Counted from the first letter of the stretch, positions 40,740-54,864 are shown. The stretch: DNA of 64,000 nt from Hippophae tibetana (GCA_037013495.1 CM072805.1:16340601-16404600); one strand, 5' to 3'. The notes: generated by a model from the letters alone, not told the origin. Made by a program: numbers and translations.

Positions 40740-43700
40740 GGGATTGGTGTTGATTTTCAACTCTCTCCCTCAACACCAACTCTCACTATTTTTACTATGC
40801 CAAGCTGACGGCGAAACATTTTGAACCTACCAATACTAAAGCTTTTTGTGAACAAGTCTGCAACTTGATCATCTATCTTTATTTTCCTCATCTCAATTTC
40901 TTCTTGCAAAAATTTTCTATGATAAAGTGATAGTGCACTTCAATATGCCTAGTTCTTGTATGAAAGACTAGATTCTCTGTCAAACGAATTTCCGATTGAT
41001 TGTCACAGTATAATGGAACTGCATAATCTATTGGTTGTTATAGATTATTCATTAGCTGTGTTAACCATGTACTCTCTTGAGCTACCATTGATGTTACTCG
41101 ATAATCAACTTCAGTGGTTGATAATGATACTGTCAGCTATCTCTTGCTACACCAAGAAATTGTTCCAAAACCAAGCTTAATCAGCATAATTAGTATCACA
41201 ATAACCAACTAACTTGATGTCTCCACCTTTCTTGTACAAAAGACCATAGTCAATTGTACTCTTCACATATCTCAATATTCGTCGAATTGCTTCCAAATGA
41301 GGCTTTTTTGGATTTTTCATGTATTGACTCATTACACTAACTGCATAAGAAATGTTAGGTCGAGTTAAGGTTAAGTAGATCAAACTACCTACCAATTTTT
41401 GATACATTTTTGCGTTTTCCAAATCTTTTTCTTCATGTACAAACATGTTGGAATTTGGCTCCATTGGCGTCAAAATCAGTTTGCATTCAAGCATTTCGAA
41501 CCGCTTCATCAAATCTTTGGAATATTTTTATTGACAAAGATATATTTCTTCTTGTGTGCTGTCAACCTCTAGACCAAGGAAGTGCTTGACCTATCCAAGT
41601 TCCTTCATCTAGAAACGGATTGATAAATTCTCCTTTGTTCGAAGAATTTTTTCTTCATCATTACCAGATATGATTAAATCATCTATGTACACTAGTACGA
41701 TAGCTAGCTTTCCTTCATTAGCTTTGACAAACAAGCTAGAATCTGTAGGTGTTACTTAATAACCAATTTATGTTAAAAATTCAGCAATCTTACCACACCA
41801 TACCATGAGTGCCTGTTTCAATCCATAAAGTTCTTTTCGTAGCTTACACACATATTCAGGATGATCTTGGCTTTGAAAACCCATTGGTTGGATCATATAG
41901 ATCTCCTAATTTAGCTCTCCATGAAGAAAAGCATTTTTCACATCCATCTGCCATAAATTCCAATCTTTGTTGGCTGCAAGTGCAAGTAAGACTCATACAG
42001 TTGTAAGTTTTGCCACTGAACTAAACGTTTCATCATAGTCTAGTCCATACTATTGAGAGAAACCATGAGCTACCAATCGTGCCTTATATCACTCAATTGA
42101 CCCATCTAGACAATGCTTTATCTTGTAAACCCATTTATAGGATATGGGTTTCACATCTCCTGGTTTTCACACCATATCCCAAGTTTTATTTTGCTTAAAT
42201 GCATCAATCTTTTCTTTCATAGTTTTCATCCACTCAGATCTTTGTGATTCTTGTTTGAACGTCTCAGGTTCTATTACTTCTTCAACTATGCTTGCATTGG
42301 CATATTTGGGATTTGGCCTTCTTGTTCTTGTTGACCTACGGAGTTGAGATTGTAGAGTTGATTTTTCCCTTTCACTAAGCTCACCTTCTTCATTTAGTTA
42401 TTGATATATGTCAGTTTTCCATTCTGAGTTACTCTTTTTTCGGCACCATTATTGTTTGGATATCTCGATTCATCTAAACTTGGTTGGAATTTTATACTAT
42501 GCTTCATCATTTTTTGTTGCAGCTTGTCTCCAAATTCTCTAGAGTCTAGAAATGCCTCCTTCTCTGAGGACCAAAAAGAAGATGCTTCATCGAACACCAC
42601 ATCTCATGAAGTGTAGCATCTTCCACTCGTTGGATCACAAAATTTCCACCCTTTTCTTTGGCGGGCCTATCCCACAAAGATACATCTAACAACTTTCTTG
42701 TCAAATTTCCTCCGTAAATGATTAGAAACAAATACATAACATACATAGCCAAATATTCAAAAGTAGCTAACAGTAGGTTTCATGTTCCACAGTTTCTCAA
42801 CAGTGAAACAAAATCTAACCTTGGTTGAGGAAATATGTTGATCATAAAGGCTACAGTCCTCATAGTTGCAGCCTAAAACCTCACAGGTACATTCTTTTCA
42901 TGTAGCATACTCTGACAAATTTCTGCAAGATGTCAATTTTTTCTCTACACTACACCATTTTGTTGTGGTGTGTTGGCATAAGTGTACTGATGATGTATTC
43001 AAAATTTCCTTAGGTATTGAGGGAACTCGGTTGAGCTATATTCTCCGCCGTTGTTTGGGCGCAGGAAACATATCTTCTTTCCTACTTCTCTTTTAGTTGA
43101 CTCTCTGAACTCTTTATACTTTGATAATATGTCATATTTTTATTTGATAAAGAAAACCCACACATACCTTGAGGAGTCATCAATGAATGTCACTATGTAT
43201 CACATACTTTCAATTGATAGTTGCTTAACATGACCGAATACATTAGAGTGAACTAACTCCAATGGTTCTTTTGCTTTAAACTTCGATTCCTTATATGGAA
43301 ATTGGTGACCCTTACCATATTGACATCCTACACAGACCATGTATGTTCGCATGTCTAGTTGAGGAAGCTTTTTAAGCATCGACTTCTTCACCATCACACT
43401 TAGCTTGGAATATTTAAGGTGATCTAAGCGCATATGCCATAGATCTTCTGTCTCATTTCTTATTGTCTTGTCTACATATGTAGATTCTACTAACATCACG
43501 TAAACTGATTCCAATCATTGCCCTTCCATTTTCGGTGTTCCTAAGATTTTGAGATCACGATACACCTTCACGTCTCGAGGACCGAACAAGACATAGTGTC
43601 CTGATGATGTCAATTCAGCCACAGATAGCAAGTTTTTCTTCATTCCTGGGACATGATAAACATCTTGAAGTGGTACCTAGTTATTATTATATCGAGGCGT

Positions 43701-44890
43701 AACTATCATCTTACAGATGTGGGCTATCGGTAACCTTGAGTTGTCAACTATCACCACTACATGACCTCCCTTGTACTCAAACATGGTTTTCAACTTTTGT
43801 TTATCACCTATCATATGATTTGAGCAACATGAATCTACGATCCAATCATTCTTATAGTCAATCTGTTTTTACGTTGTCACCGTAAGAGCTAATTCTTCTT
43901 CCTCTATAGCGAATAATTCTTCAGTATCCCAACCATCTTCTCTATACTCTTTAGAAATGGAAGTAACTGTATTACTTTCCATAGGCTTTTTCTTACTCCA
44001 ACAATCTTATGCCATGTGACCCATCTTTCCACAGTTGTAACATTCACCATCAAATTTTCTACTATTATTGCAGTTCTTCCAAGCTCCCTCTAGACGAAAG
44101 CCTCCCTTTCTTTGAAGAATTTTTCCTTTATCGCCATCATTTTTATATCCATTTTTGTGTAGATCGCTTCTTCTTCACCCTTCAACGAGACTCCTCCCAT
44201 TTGTTTAGCCATAGCTTCTTGACCGGCCAAAAAATTCTCAAACTTAACAAGAGATGGTTATGTCGGCCATCCTTGTATAGTGGTAACAAACCCTCGATAT
44301 TCAAGTCTTAAATCATGGATAATTATTCTCTTTATCCTAGTTTCCCCAATAGGAGCTTTCGGATCTAACTCTGAAATTTCGCGGCATAACGACTTCACCT
44401 TGTGAAAGTACTAGAAAATCGTCATATGGTGTTGCGCCATCGATAGCAACTTGTTCTCCAGAAGTTGTAGTCTTGTATCATTCTTCTTTGAAAAGAGTGT
44501 AACAAGAGTGTCTCATGCTTCCTTCTGTGTTTTGGCATCCCGAATATGCTCTAACATTTCTTCTTCAACTGTGGTCTTTAAAGCAAACAACACTTTGCCT
44601 GCTTCATTTACATCTTTCGTTGTTGGTTGGTTGTGTAACTTCATCACCACTAACAACCTCCCACAAGTCTTGACCTTGTAGGTAAGATTACATACATATT
44701 TCCCATGTGATATAGTTTTTTTTGTTGAGCTTCTTGATTCCTCCAACTACTTGAAGATCACTCATCGTGCTGCCAAGACTTCTACTATGCCAAACAAGCT
44801 TGAATAATAAACTTGCATAGTACCAAACTCCTCACGACTCAAGATAACTCTATTAAGAATGATCATTGATTGTCCCGCTCTGATACCAAT

Positions 44891-45420
44891 TGTTAAGTAA
44901 AATTTAGAATACATAACTCTAAATTTACTAATATTGAATTCAAGTAAGTAAACAAACTACTTGTATTATACCCACAATAAAAGACATTATAACACCTTTC
45001 AAAGACAACTCCCAAATTGAAGAGAAATACAAACACTCGAAGATAAAGCTCTCAACTCACACTCAAACTAAGAATACAAAGACTTATTTGTTTTTGATGG
45101 GATAATACAATCAAATGCAAGGTAGGATATTTATAGTCCTCACCATGCAATCTACACCACACAAATATAAAACTAAGAAATAATTTTAGCCACACAAATA
45201 CTATCTACAAATTTATCTTTTCTACATCCTTCAACCACTCCATTTATTTCTCTACATCCTTCAACCACTCCATTTATTTCTCTACATCCTTCAACCACTC
45301 CATTTATTTTTCTACTTCTTTCAACCACTTTATTTATTTTCCTATAACCTTCAACCACTTTATTTATTTTCCTATAACCTTCAACCACTTCATTTATTAG
45401 GTTGGTGTTGATTTTCTACA
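44891..45420 (-). repeat. 5' LTR of copia A
   Basis: 530 bp, TGTTAAGT at the low end and TTCTACA at the high end, with the primer site adjacent. It includes about six 30-bp minisatellite units (45229-45400). The neighbouring sequence from 45421 is copia D LTR. Confidence 0.85.
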
Positions 45421-45795
45421 ATTAAGAACTATAATCCACAATCAAGCAAGAAATGATAGAAATTAAAAGATAATAACAAAACACCAAAGCTTTTACTTGG
45501 TTTAGCCACAACTTGTGAACTTAGTCCATAGGAGGGACAGTACCCTTCAAAGTCCACTCTAAATCAATCTAAGATCACACCCTCAATAGATACTCATTTT
45601 CTAAATTGTTAGATCTTTCACAACTCACGTACAAATTACTCTCTCAAGAACATAGGCACATGCAAACTCTTGACCTCATTTATGAAAAGTATGTCCCTAT
45701 CCACTTAACTTGATGTTACGTATAAGGATCAAGATACAAGATATTAAAGAGCACTTAATCATGTATGGTAAATGTAGTGTATCCAAATATATTAG

Positions 45796-47744
45796 TGATA
45801 ACTGTATTTTATATAGCTATTTTCATCTATTTTATTAATTATAATTGCTATGTTCTTAATGTTTTTAGTTAATTTTAGTTTAATAAATTATTGTTTATTG
45901 TTTTTTATATATTTTAAGAAAATTAAATAATTTGTATCGAAAACGTACTTAATTGCAAATTTGTGGCCAAAAATAAAATTTCAAATAAAAGAGCGTTTAA
46001 TTGCAATTTATAAAAGTCGAAAATATAATTTGAATTAAAATCAAGCTTAATTATAATTATTAAAAGTTTAAAATTTTAATTTAAATTAGAAAAAGGGCTT
46101 AGTTGTAATTAAATAAAGTTTAAAATGTAATTTGAAGTAAATTTGTGGGTCAAAATGCAATTAAAAAAGTTTAATTGTTTTGCGCAGGTGAGAAGAATCC
46201 ACGCGCCATACAACACGCGCGAAACGTGGACCGTCCGATCAAAGAAGAAACGTGGGTGTATATTTTGTCTTTCATGTGGCTCGGTGCCCGAGTGGGGCCC
46301 ACCTGCCGCGCAGGCCGTCGTGTAGGTGGGACCCACGTGTCTGACACGTCCAGCCACTGTCCCCCACGTTACGCGCGTCTCTGATCCCGTGCGCTGATCT
46401 CTGCATGCAACCGAATCTTTAGCGAATGAAATCTTGCCACGTGTCTGCTCTAATCCTTTTAGCAAATCAAAAGATGCCACATGTCCCACTCTATTTTTCA
46501 GCCAATCATGTGCTGACATATGGCATGTTACCATGATCGTGAAAACGTAGGATCAGCCTGCATTGTAGCCGTTGTCTCCCATGCAACAATCTATCATGTG
46601 CCCGTTTCCCGTAGCCAATGAAATGCTACCACGTGTCTGCATTAAATCCTTGCAGCGAATCAGATGCTGACACGTGGCATGCATTTTGAATTTAAAAATC
46701 AGAACAGCGCCTCTCTGTGTGTACGCATGATTTTAAATAACATTTTAAATATCGAAAATCGATACGCGTGATTTTTATTTTTCGATACAATTTTTTACGC
46801 ATTTATTTAAAAAAAATGTAATATTTTAGATGTATTTTTTTAGCTATACATAGGAGATAGTATGATAGAGAAAAAAAGTTTTTTTGGAGAGTTTTTGGAG
46901 TGTTTAGTTTTTGAAATTATTTTGTGTTGTTCGGTTTTGGACTATAGAACACCGATAAGCCAATTTTTGGCTTTTGTTGTATTCTGCGTGTGCCAAATAT
47001 TTATGTTTTAATTTTCTTTCTTTTTCATCTAATTTTTCTGTATCTGTTGTAATTTTTATTTTAAATTTATGAAGTAATTTAATTTTTCTAGGGTTGCATT
47101 TGATCTAAATTTATGATGCTTTTATTTTAATTATTTTTGAACGATTTATAAGACGTTTAATTATTTATTCTATTTTGTGCTTAATGCTTTTGATTATTTA
47201 CGAATTTTATCAAATGATCTGTGGCACATAAATAAACTTAGAAGAGACATTTTTGTGTATATTACTTATAGATAGAATGACATGTATGATGAAGGATAGG
47301 AATATACCCTAATTATATGTGTGGAAATTTGAGAACTTAGAACGTAATGAATCTTGGTGAATTTAATTCTCATAGGAATATAGTGAATTAATTTAACGAG
47401 GTGTGTTTGTACGGAGCTCGGAAGAGATGTATGAATAAAATTAGAAGTTTTTCGTTGATAAATTAAATGTACTGAAAAATATAAATCAAAAGAAAATAAT
47501 ATGATTTGAATTGATTAATTTAGTGAAAAATTGCAATCCTAGATTTCTTTTATTTTATTATTAAACTATTTTCTTAAATTTGTTACAATCAACGATCGTT
47601 TTGAATAAAATCAGAGAGAGATAATTTTAGTACTCAACAAACTGTAGTAACAAATCTCCGTGGGAACGATAACTTACTTATCAAATATTATTACTTGTGA
47701 CCGTGTATGCTTACACGTTTTTATGTTCTGCAAAATAGACAACA
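45796..47744 (+). mobile_element. Solo LTR, Athila/Calypso-like (copy 2)
   Basis: 1949 bp, TGATAACTGTATTTTATA to ..TAGACAACA, with a perfect 5-bp target duplication, attag (45791-45795 and 47745-47749). Same family as 18771-20838 in the opposite orientation. The GC-rich central part (46180-46720) has four CACGTG boxes (46334, 46438, 46630, 46671) and several further ACGT cores. The end carries the Calypso-like 'cgtgggaacgataactta' and 'gaccgtgta' motifs. It sits in the 3' LTR of copia D. A 141-codon minus frame at 46109-46534 is not considered a gene. Confidence 0.92.
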
Positions 47745-48047
47745 ATTAGTTGGCCACATTTGATTGCAACTTGAGTCAAGTTACTAAGTTGATGTCTAAG
47801 TTAGTTAGGATATATACACATTTGATTTGAGCCACACTTCACAAAAATCTCCACCTATAATCAAACTCATTCATAATGATTATTCAGTCACTAACCTTAC
47901 CTATTCTCCACCTGAATTAGCCTTCCCCATCTCTAAGCAATGCTAAACCACAATTTGACCGTGCTTAGAGGAACATGCATTGTTAACATGTCTGGAGGAT
48001 TTTTTCAGTTCCAATTTCTCAATTCTTACACTAACTTAAGCCACAAC

Positions 48048-48534
48048 TGTTGAGTAAAATTTAGAATACATAACTCTAAATTTACTAATATTAGATCCAA
48101 ACAAGTAAACAAATTACTTGTATTATACCCACTATAACACCTTTCAAAGGCAACTCACAAATTGAAGAGAAATACAAACACTCAAAGAGAAAGCTTTCAA
48201 CTCACACTCAAACTAAGAATACAAAGACTTATTTGTTTTTGATGAAATGATTAAACCAAATGCAAGGTAGGCTATTTATAGTCCTTACCATACAATCTAC
48301 ACCACACAAATATAAAACTAAGAAATAATCCTATCCATACAAATATTATCTACACATTTCTCTTTTCTACAACCTTCAACGACCCTATTTATTCATCCTT
48401 CAACCACTTCATTTATTTCTTTACATCCTTCAACCACTTCATTTATTTCTTTACATCCTTCAACCACTTCATTTATTTCTCTACTTCTTCAACTACTTCA
48501 TCTTTAATTATTATGTTGGTGTTGATTTTCAACA
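48048..48534 (-). repeat. 3' LTR of copia B
   Basis: 487 bp, TGTTGAGTAAAATTTAGAAT at the low end and TTTCAACA at the high end. It contains about four copies of the 30-bp 'cttcaaccacttcatttatt' unit. Confidence 0.92.
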
Positions 48535-51500
48535 CTCCCTCTCAACACCAATTCTCACTATTTTTACTGTGTCAAGCTAACAGCGAAACATTTCGAACTT
48601 GCCAACGCTTAAGCTTTTTGTGAACAAGTCAGCAACTTGATCATCTGTCTTGATTTGTCTCATTTCAATTTCTTCTTGCAGAACCTTTTCTCTATTAAAG
48701 TGATAGTGCACTTTAACATGCTTAGTTCTTGCATGAAAGATCGGATTTTCTGCCAAAAGAATTGCCGATTGATTGTCACAGTACAACGATACTACATAAT
48801 CTACTGGTTGATGTAGATTATTCATTAGCTGTATCAACCATGTACACTTTTGAGCTGCCATTTCCACTGCTCGATACTCAGCTTCAGTGGTTGATAATGA
48901 TATTGTCGACTGTCTCTTGCTACACCAAGAAATTGTTCCAAAACCAAGCTTAAACACATACCAGTTGTTGATCTCCTCGTGCATAATCTCCTGCATAGTC
49001 AGCATCACACTAACCAACTAACTTATTGTCTCCACCTTTCTTGTACAAAAGACCATAATCAATTGTACTCTTCACATATCTCAATATTCGTCGAACTACT
49101 TCCAAATGTGGCTTCTTTAGATTTTGCATGTACTGACTCATTACACTAATTGCATAAGAAATGTCAAGCTGAGTTAAGGTTAAGTAGATTAGACTGCCTA
49201 CCAATTTTTGATACATTTTCGCATATTCCAAATCTTTTCCTTCATGTGCACACATGTTGGCATTAGGCTCCATCGGCGTCGAAATTGGTTTGCATTCAAG
49301 CATTCTAAACCGCTTTATCAAATCTTTGGAATATTTTTGCTGACAAAGAAATATTCCTTCTTGTGTGCGATCAACCTCTAAAACAAGGAAGTACTTGAGC
49401 TGACCAAGTTCTTTCATCTGGAAACAGACTGACAAATTCTCCTTCGTTTATAGAATTTATACCTCATCATCATCGGTTATGATTAATTCATCCACATACA
49501 CTAGCACAATAGCTATCTTTCCTTCATTGGGTTTAACAAACAAGCTGGAATCTACAGGTGTTACTGAATAACCACTTTGTGTTAGAAATTCAACAATCTT
49601 ACCATAACATGCTTTGGGCGTTTATTTCAATCCATAGAGTGCTTTCCGCAGCTTACACACATATTCAGGATGATCATGGCTCTGAAAATCCATTGGTTGG
49701 ATCATGTAGATCTCCCAATCCAACTCTCCATGAAGAAAAGCATTATTCACATCCATCTGTCACAACTTTCAATCTTTGTTGGCTGCAAGTGCAAGTAGGA
49801 CTCAAATAGTTGTAAGTTTTGCCACTGGACTAAACTTTTCATCATAGTCTAGTCCATACTATTGAGAGAAACCACGAGTTACCAATCGTTCCTTGTACCT
49901 CTTGATTGACCCATCTAGTCTGTGCTTTATCTTGTAAACCCACTTGTAGGATATGGGTTTCATATCTCTTGGCTTTCGCACTAGATCCCAAGTTTGATTT
50001 TTTTGAAGTGTATTGATCTCTTATTTCATAGTTGTCATCCACTCAGATCTTTATGATGCTTCTTCAAACGTCTCAGGTTCTATGGCTTCTTCAATTATGG
50101 TTGCATTGGCATATTTGGGATTTGGCCTTCGTGTTCTTGTTAACCTACAGAGTTGAGATTGTGGAGTTGATTCTTCTATTTCACTAGGCCCACCTTCTTC
50201 ATTTAGTTGTTGATATATGCCATTTTGCCAAGGATTTTGAGTTACTCTTTGTTCGGAACCATCATCGTCTAAATCTTTGGATTATTCTAAACTTGGTTGG
50301 AATTGAATAGTATGCTCCCCCATCTTTTGTTACAACTTATCTACAAATTCTCTTGAGTCTGACAATGCTTCATTTTCTGATGACCACCAAGAAGATGCTT
50401 CATCAAATACCACATCTCGTGAAGTGTAACATCTTCCACTCATTGGATCACAACATTTCCACCCTTTTTTCTGGCTTTCGTATCCTATAAAGATACATCT
50501 AACAGCTTTCTTGTCAAATTTTCTCCGTAAATGATAAGGAACAAATACATAACATACACAGCCAAATACTCAAAAGTAGCTAACTGTAGGTTTCATGTTC
50601 CATAGTTTTTCAAAGGGTGAAACAAATTCTAACCTTGGTTGAGGAAGTCTATTGATCACAAAGGCTACAGTCCTCATCGCTTCAGCCCAAAACCTCTCAG
50701 ATACATTCTTTTCATGTAGCATACTCGGACAAATTTCTGCAAGATGTCGGTTCTTTCTCTCTGTTACACCATTTTTTGTGGTGTGTTGGCACAAGTGTAC
50801 TGATGACGTATTCGACATTCCCTTAGGTATTGAGTGAACTCGCTTGAGCTATATTCTCCGCCGTTGTTAGTGCGCAAGAAACAGATCTTCTTTCCAACTT
50901 CTCCTTCAGTTGACTCACTAAACTCTTTAAACTTTGAGAATACGTCAGATTTTTCTTTCATAAAGAAAACCCACACATACCTTGAGAAGTCATCAATGAA
51001 TGTCACCATATATCGCATACCGTCAATTGATGGTTGCTTAACAGGACCGAATACATCAGAGTGAACTAACTCTAATGGTTCTTTTTCTTTAAACTTTGAT
51101 TCCTCATATGGCAATTGGTGAGCTTTACCATACTGGCATCCTGCACAGATTGTGTCTGTTTGCACGTCTTGTTGAGGAAGCTCTTTAAGCATCCACTTCT
51201 TCGCCATCACACTTAGCTTGGAATAGCTATCGTGACCTAACTGCATATGCCATAGATATGCTGGCTCATTTCTTCTTGTCTTGTCTACATATGCAGATTC
51301 TACTGTCATCACGTAGACTGATTCCAATCGTTGCCCCTCCATTGTTGGTGTTTCTGAGATTTTGAGATCATGATACCTTCACGTCTCGGGGACCAAACAA
51401 GACATAGTGGCCTGATGATGTTAATTGAGCCATAGATAGCAAATTTTTCTTCATTCCTAGGACATGATAAACATCTTGAAGTGGTACTTAGTTAGTACTA

Positions 51501-52747
51501 TATCGAGGTGTAACTATCATCTTAACAATGTGGGCTATCGATAACCTTGAATTGTTAGATGTCACCACTACATGACCTTCTTTGTACTCAGACATGATTT
51601 CCAACTTCTGTTTATCACCTGTCATATGATTTGAGCAGCCCGAATCTACGATCTAGTCATTCTTGTAGTCAATTTGTTTTGATGTTGTCACCGTAAGAGC
51701 TAATTCTTCTTCCTCTATAGCGAATAATGTTTCGGCATCCCAACCATCTTCGCTATGCTCCTTAGAACTAGAAGTAGTTGTATTTCTTTCAACATGCTTT
51801 TTCTTACTCCAACAATCTTTTGCCATGTGACCCATCTTCTCGTAGTTGTAACATTCACTGTCAAATTTTCTATTGTTATTGCGGTTCTTCCAAGCTCCCC
51901 CAAGATGAAAGCCTCCCTTTCCTTGAGAATTTTTCCTTTGTCACCATCATTTTTATATCCATTTCCATTGTACCGCTTGAAAGTGCCTTTGCTTTTGCTA
52001 GTGTAGAGCGCTTCTTCTTCACCCTTCAGTAAGACTCCTCCCATTTTCTTAGCCATAGCTTCTTGACCGGCCAGCAAATTCTCAAACTCAATAAGAGATG
52101 GTTATGTCGGTCATCCTCGTATAGCGGTAACAAACCCTCGATATTTGGGTCTCAAACCATGAATAATTATTCTCTTTATCCTTGTTTCCCCAATAGGAGC
52201 TTTCGGATCTAACTCTGAAATTTCGTGGTATAACGATTTTACCTTGTGAAAGTATTGGGAAATCATCATGTCGCGTTACGCCATCGATAGCAAGTCGTTC
52301 TCCAGAAGTTGCAATCTTGTATCATTCTTCTTTGAAAAGAGTGTAACAAGAGTGTCACATGCTTCCTTTGGTGTTTTTGCATCCCGAATGTGCTCCAACA
52401 TTTCTTCTTCAATTGTGGTCTTCAAAGCAAACATCACTTTTGCCTGCTTTAATTTTCCACTTTCGTAAGATGTTGTTTGCATCTTCCACTGTTGGTTGTG
52501 TAACTTCATCACCACCAACAACCTTCCACAAGTGTTGACCTTGTAGGTAAGACTACATACATGTTGCCCATGTGTTATAGTTTTTGTTATTGAGCTTCTT
52601 GATTCGTCTAACTACTTGAAGATCACCTATCGTGTCGGTAAGACTTTGACTATACTGAATAAGTTTGACTAATAAACTTGTAGAGTACCAAACTCCTCAC
52701 GACTCTCCACTAAGAACGATCATTGACCGTCCCACTCTGATATGAAT

Positions 52748-53229
52748 TGTTGAGTAAAATTTAGAATACACAACTCTAAATTTACTAATATTTGATCCAA
52801 ACAAGTAAACAAACTACTTGTATTATACCCACTATAACACCTTTCAAAGGTAACTCACAATTTGAAGAGAAATACAAACACTCAAAGAGAAAGCTCTCAA
52901 CTCACACTCAAACTAAGAATACAAAGACTTTTTTTTATGGAATGATTAAACCAAATGCAAGGTAGGTTATTTATATTCCTTACCATGCAATCTACACCAC
53001 ACAAATATAAAACTAAGAAATAATCCTAGCCACACAAATATTATCTACAAACTTCTCTTTTCTACAACATTCAACCACCTTATTTATTCATCCTTCAACC
53101 ACTTCATTTATTTCTCTACATCCTTCAATCACTTCATTTATTTCTCTACATCCTTCAACCTCTTCATTTATTTCTCTACTTCTTCAACTACTTCATCTTT
53201 AATTATTATGTTGGTGTTGATTTTCAACA
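52748..53229 (-). repeat. 5' LTR of copia B
   Basis: 482 bp, the same ends as 48048-48534, next to the primer site. About 25 differences from the other LTR by eye. Confidence 0.92.
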
Positions 53230-53977
53230 ACAACATCCCTGATAAAGTAAAGCTTAGCATATATGTGCTTGGTTATTTCTTGGTACATTGGGTTTTTTCA
53301 GTACTGATTGAACTTTGGCTATAACAATGTATAGGAATTGTTTCATTTTTAAGGCCAAAACTCTTTTATACCCCTGATCCATATTGCCTCTTTAATAGCT
53401 TCATTCAGTGCCCCTCCCTCCCCCCCTCTAAAAAAAAGAAATCATCTTAGGATCATCCATATTATATTTCTCCTATACCCTCTTAAAATAGGATCATTTG
53501 AGACAAATAACTTCCCAATGCTTCTATCTCTTGAAATTTTTGTACATTGGATTTTCTTTGCATGTCCTAGGTTCTTCGTTTCAAATTCTATTGTCAACAG
53601 TTCCTTGATTTTCATTATCTTAGTCATGTTATCACATGCTAAGTACATAACATCTTACATATAAAAGTAGATGAACTCTTACATGTTGAGGCTCCACCTT
53701 TAGATACACAAATTAGTCATATACTTACCTTTTGCAACCAATTAAAAACACATATCCATCAAATCTTTTGTACCATTGGTATGGGTATTGTTTGAGACCA
53801 TAAAGACACTTCTTTAGTAAACATACCTAGTCCTTTTTTCCCTTTTGTGAGTAACCCTGGTAGCTTCATAAGATTTTTTTCCCAATTCTCTATGCAAGAA
53901 GATTGTTTTAACATCTAGTTGCTCAAGGTGCATGTCATAGTGTGTAACAATTAAAAATAACAGTCTAATAGAAATAT

Positions 53978-54864
53978 CACTACTATAAAAGGGGTATTTA
54001 ACTTGATATGTAAAGTTAGTTTTTGGAAAAAAATTGACTTATAATGAATTTAAAGTTGATTCGGTGTAGAACTGACGCTATCCACATAAGATATAGCGTC
54101 GGTTAACGTATCAAACCGACGCTACATGTGGATGTAGCATCGGTTGACATGGTGAACCAATGCTACGCAATGTGGATAGCATCGGTTCCACATGTCAACC
54201 GACGCTACGCTATGTGGATAGTGTCGATTGACACGTAGAACCGACGCTACACGCGTGGATAAATTCTTTTATTTTCTTTCTTTCTCATACAAAAACTATT
54301 CCAAGCGTTGTATAACTCTCAAAAACCCAAAACCTCCTCCACTCTTTCTCATTTTCCGGCCACTTATGACCACCATTTCCAACGCTGGTTAGTAGGTTTT
54401 CTTCCTCTCTAACTAATCTTTTAGATCCCTTATTTTTTTGAGCAAAATACTCAAATTTTTTATACCCATTTCTCACTTATAAAATACCATTTTTTCTTCA
54501 TTTCCTTCATTTTGTCACTTCATTTCATCTTGTAAGTATTTCTATTAATTCTAAGCACTTATTATTCATATTTTTTCTGTTATTATGTGTTGTTATTTAT
54601 GTGTATAACTTTTTGTATTATATATGTAGGTTTGTATTATAATATCAAGATAAGAATACACCATCGTAATTTTTTTTGCTATTAACTAATATTTTATTTT
54701 TCAATTATTTGTATTATTTAAACTATTTGTTAAATATATTTTTTTCTTGTTGTTATGTAGTGATCGAAGTTTTAATTTGAGTATAATAGAAAATGAGTAA
54801 ATTTGTAAAAAAAATGATTTAAAGTCGATTTTTAACCAACTTTAATACATTTTTTGTAATAATG
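53978..54864. mobile_element. Non-autonomous CACTA-type transposon, 887 bp
   Basis: It starts CACTACTATAAAAG and ends in an imperfect inverse, TTTTTTGTAATAATG; the flanking 3-bp duplication is tat (53975-53977 and 54865-54867). Subterminal repeats at 54060-54255 alternate orientation with the core 'aaccgacgctacatgtggat'. The inner part (54290-54800) has a short unsupported minus frame (54285-54476) and AT-rich DNA. No transposase is encoded. It is inserted in the reverse-transcriptase part of copia D. The second terminus is diverged, so the element is not recent. Confidence 0.82.

Larger units (their letters stand above)
37143..45420 (-). mobile_element. Ty1/copia element A, fossil, carrying a hAT element
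   Basis: The 5' LTR is 44891-45420 (TGTTAAGT..TTCTACA) with the TGGTATCAGAG-type primer site beside it (minus, about 44877-44890). The 3' LTR is about 37143-40776 and contains the hAT insertion. Minus-strand parts: gag about 44850-44200 (44513-44746 includes LHNQPTTKDVNEAGKVLFAL), zinc-knuckle region about 44000-44040, GAG-pre-integrase 43200-43514, integrase about 43200-42750, reverse transcriptase about 42150-41200, RNase H about 41180-40850. Heavily decayed, with well over a dozen interruptions. Same family as copia B. No 5-bp target duplication was found, and its right end abuts copia D. Confidence 0.8.
48048..53229 (-). mobile_element. Full-length Ty1/copia element B, fossil
   Basis: LTRs are 48048-48534 and 52748-53229 (TGTTGAGT..TTCAACA), with a perfect target duplication acaac (48043-48047 and 53230-53234). 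The primer site is at about 52735-52747. Minus-strand parts: gag about 52700-51900 (52276-52521), zinc knuckle about 51800-51850, protease region about 51660-51500, GAG-pre-integrase 51342-51150, integrase 51150-50570 (with [14 protein letters not shown]), reverse transcriptase about 50040-49010, RNase H 49017-48577 (with STTEAEYRA and YCDNQSAI). The LTRs differ by roughly 5% by eye, suggesting a few million years at commonly used plant rates. Broken, with around a dozen interruptions. It is inserted in the RNase H part of copia D. Confidence 0.92.

Noticed and set aside
46109-46534. 141-codon minus frame, with overlapping plus frames
   Set aside because: Lies in the GC-rich island of a solo LTR, where stops are rare; not conserved in the sister LTR as a protein.
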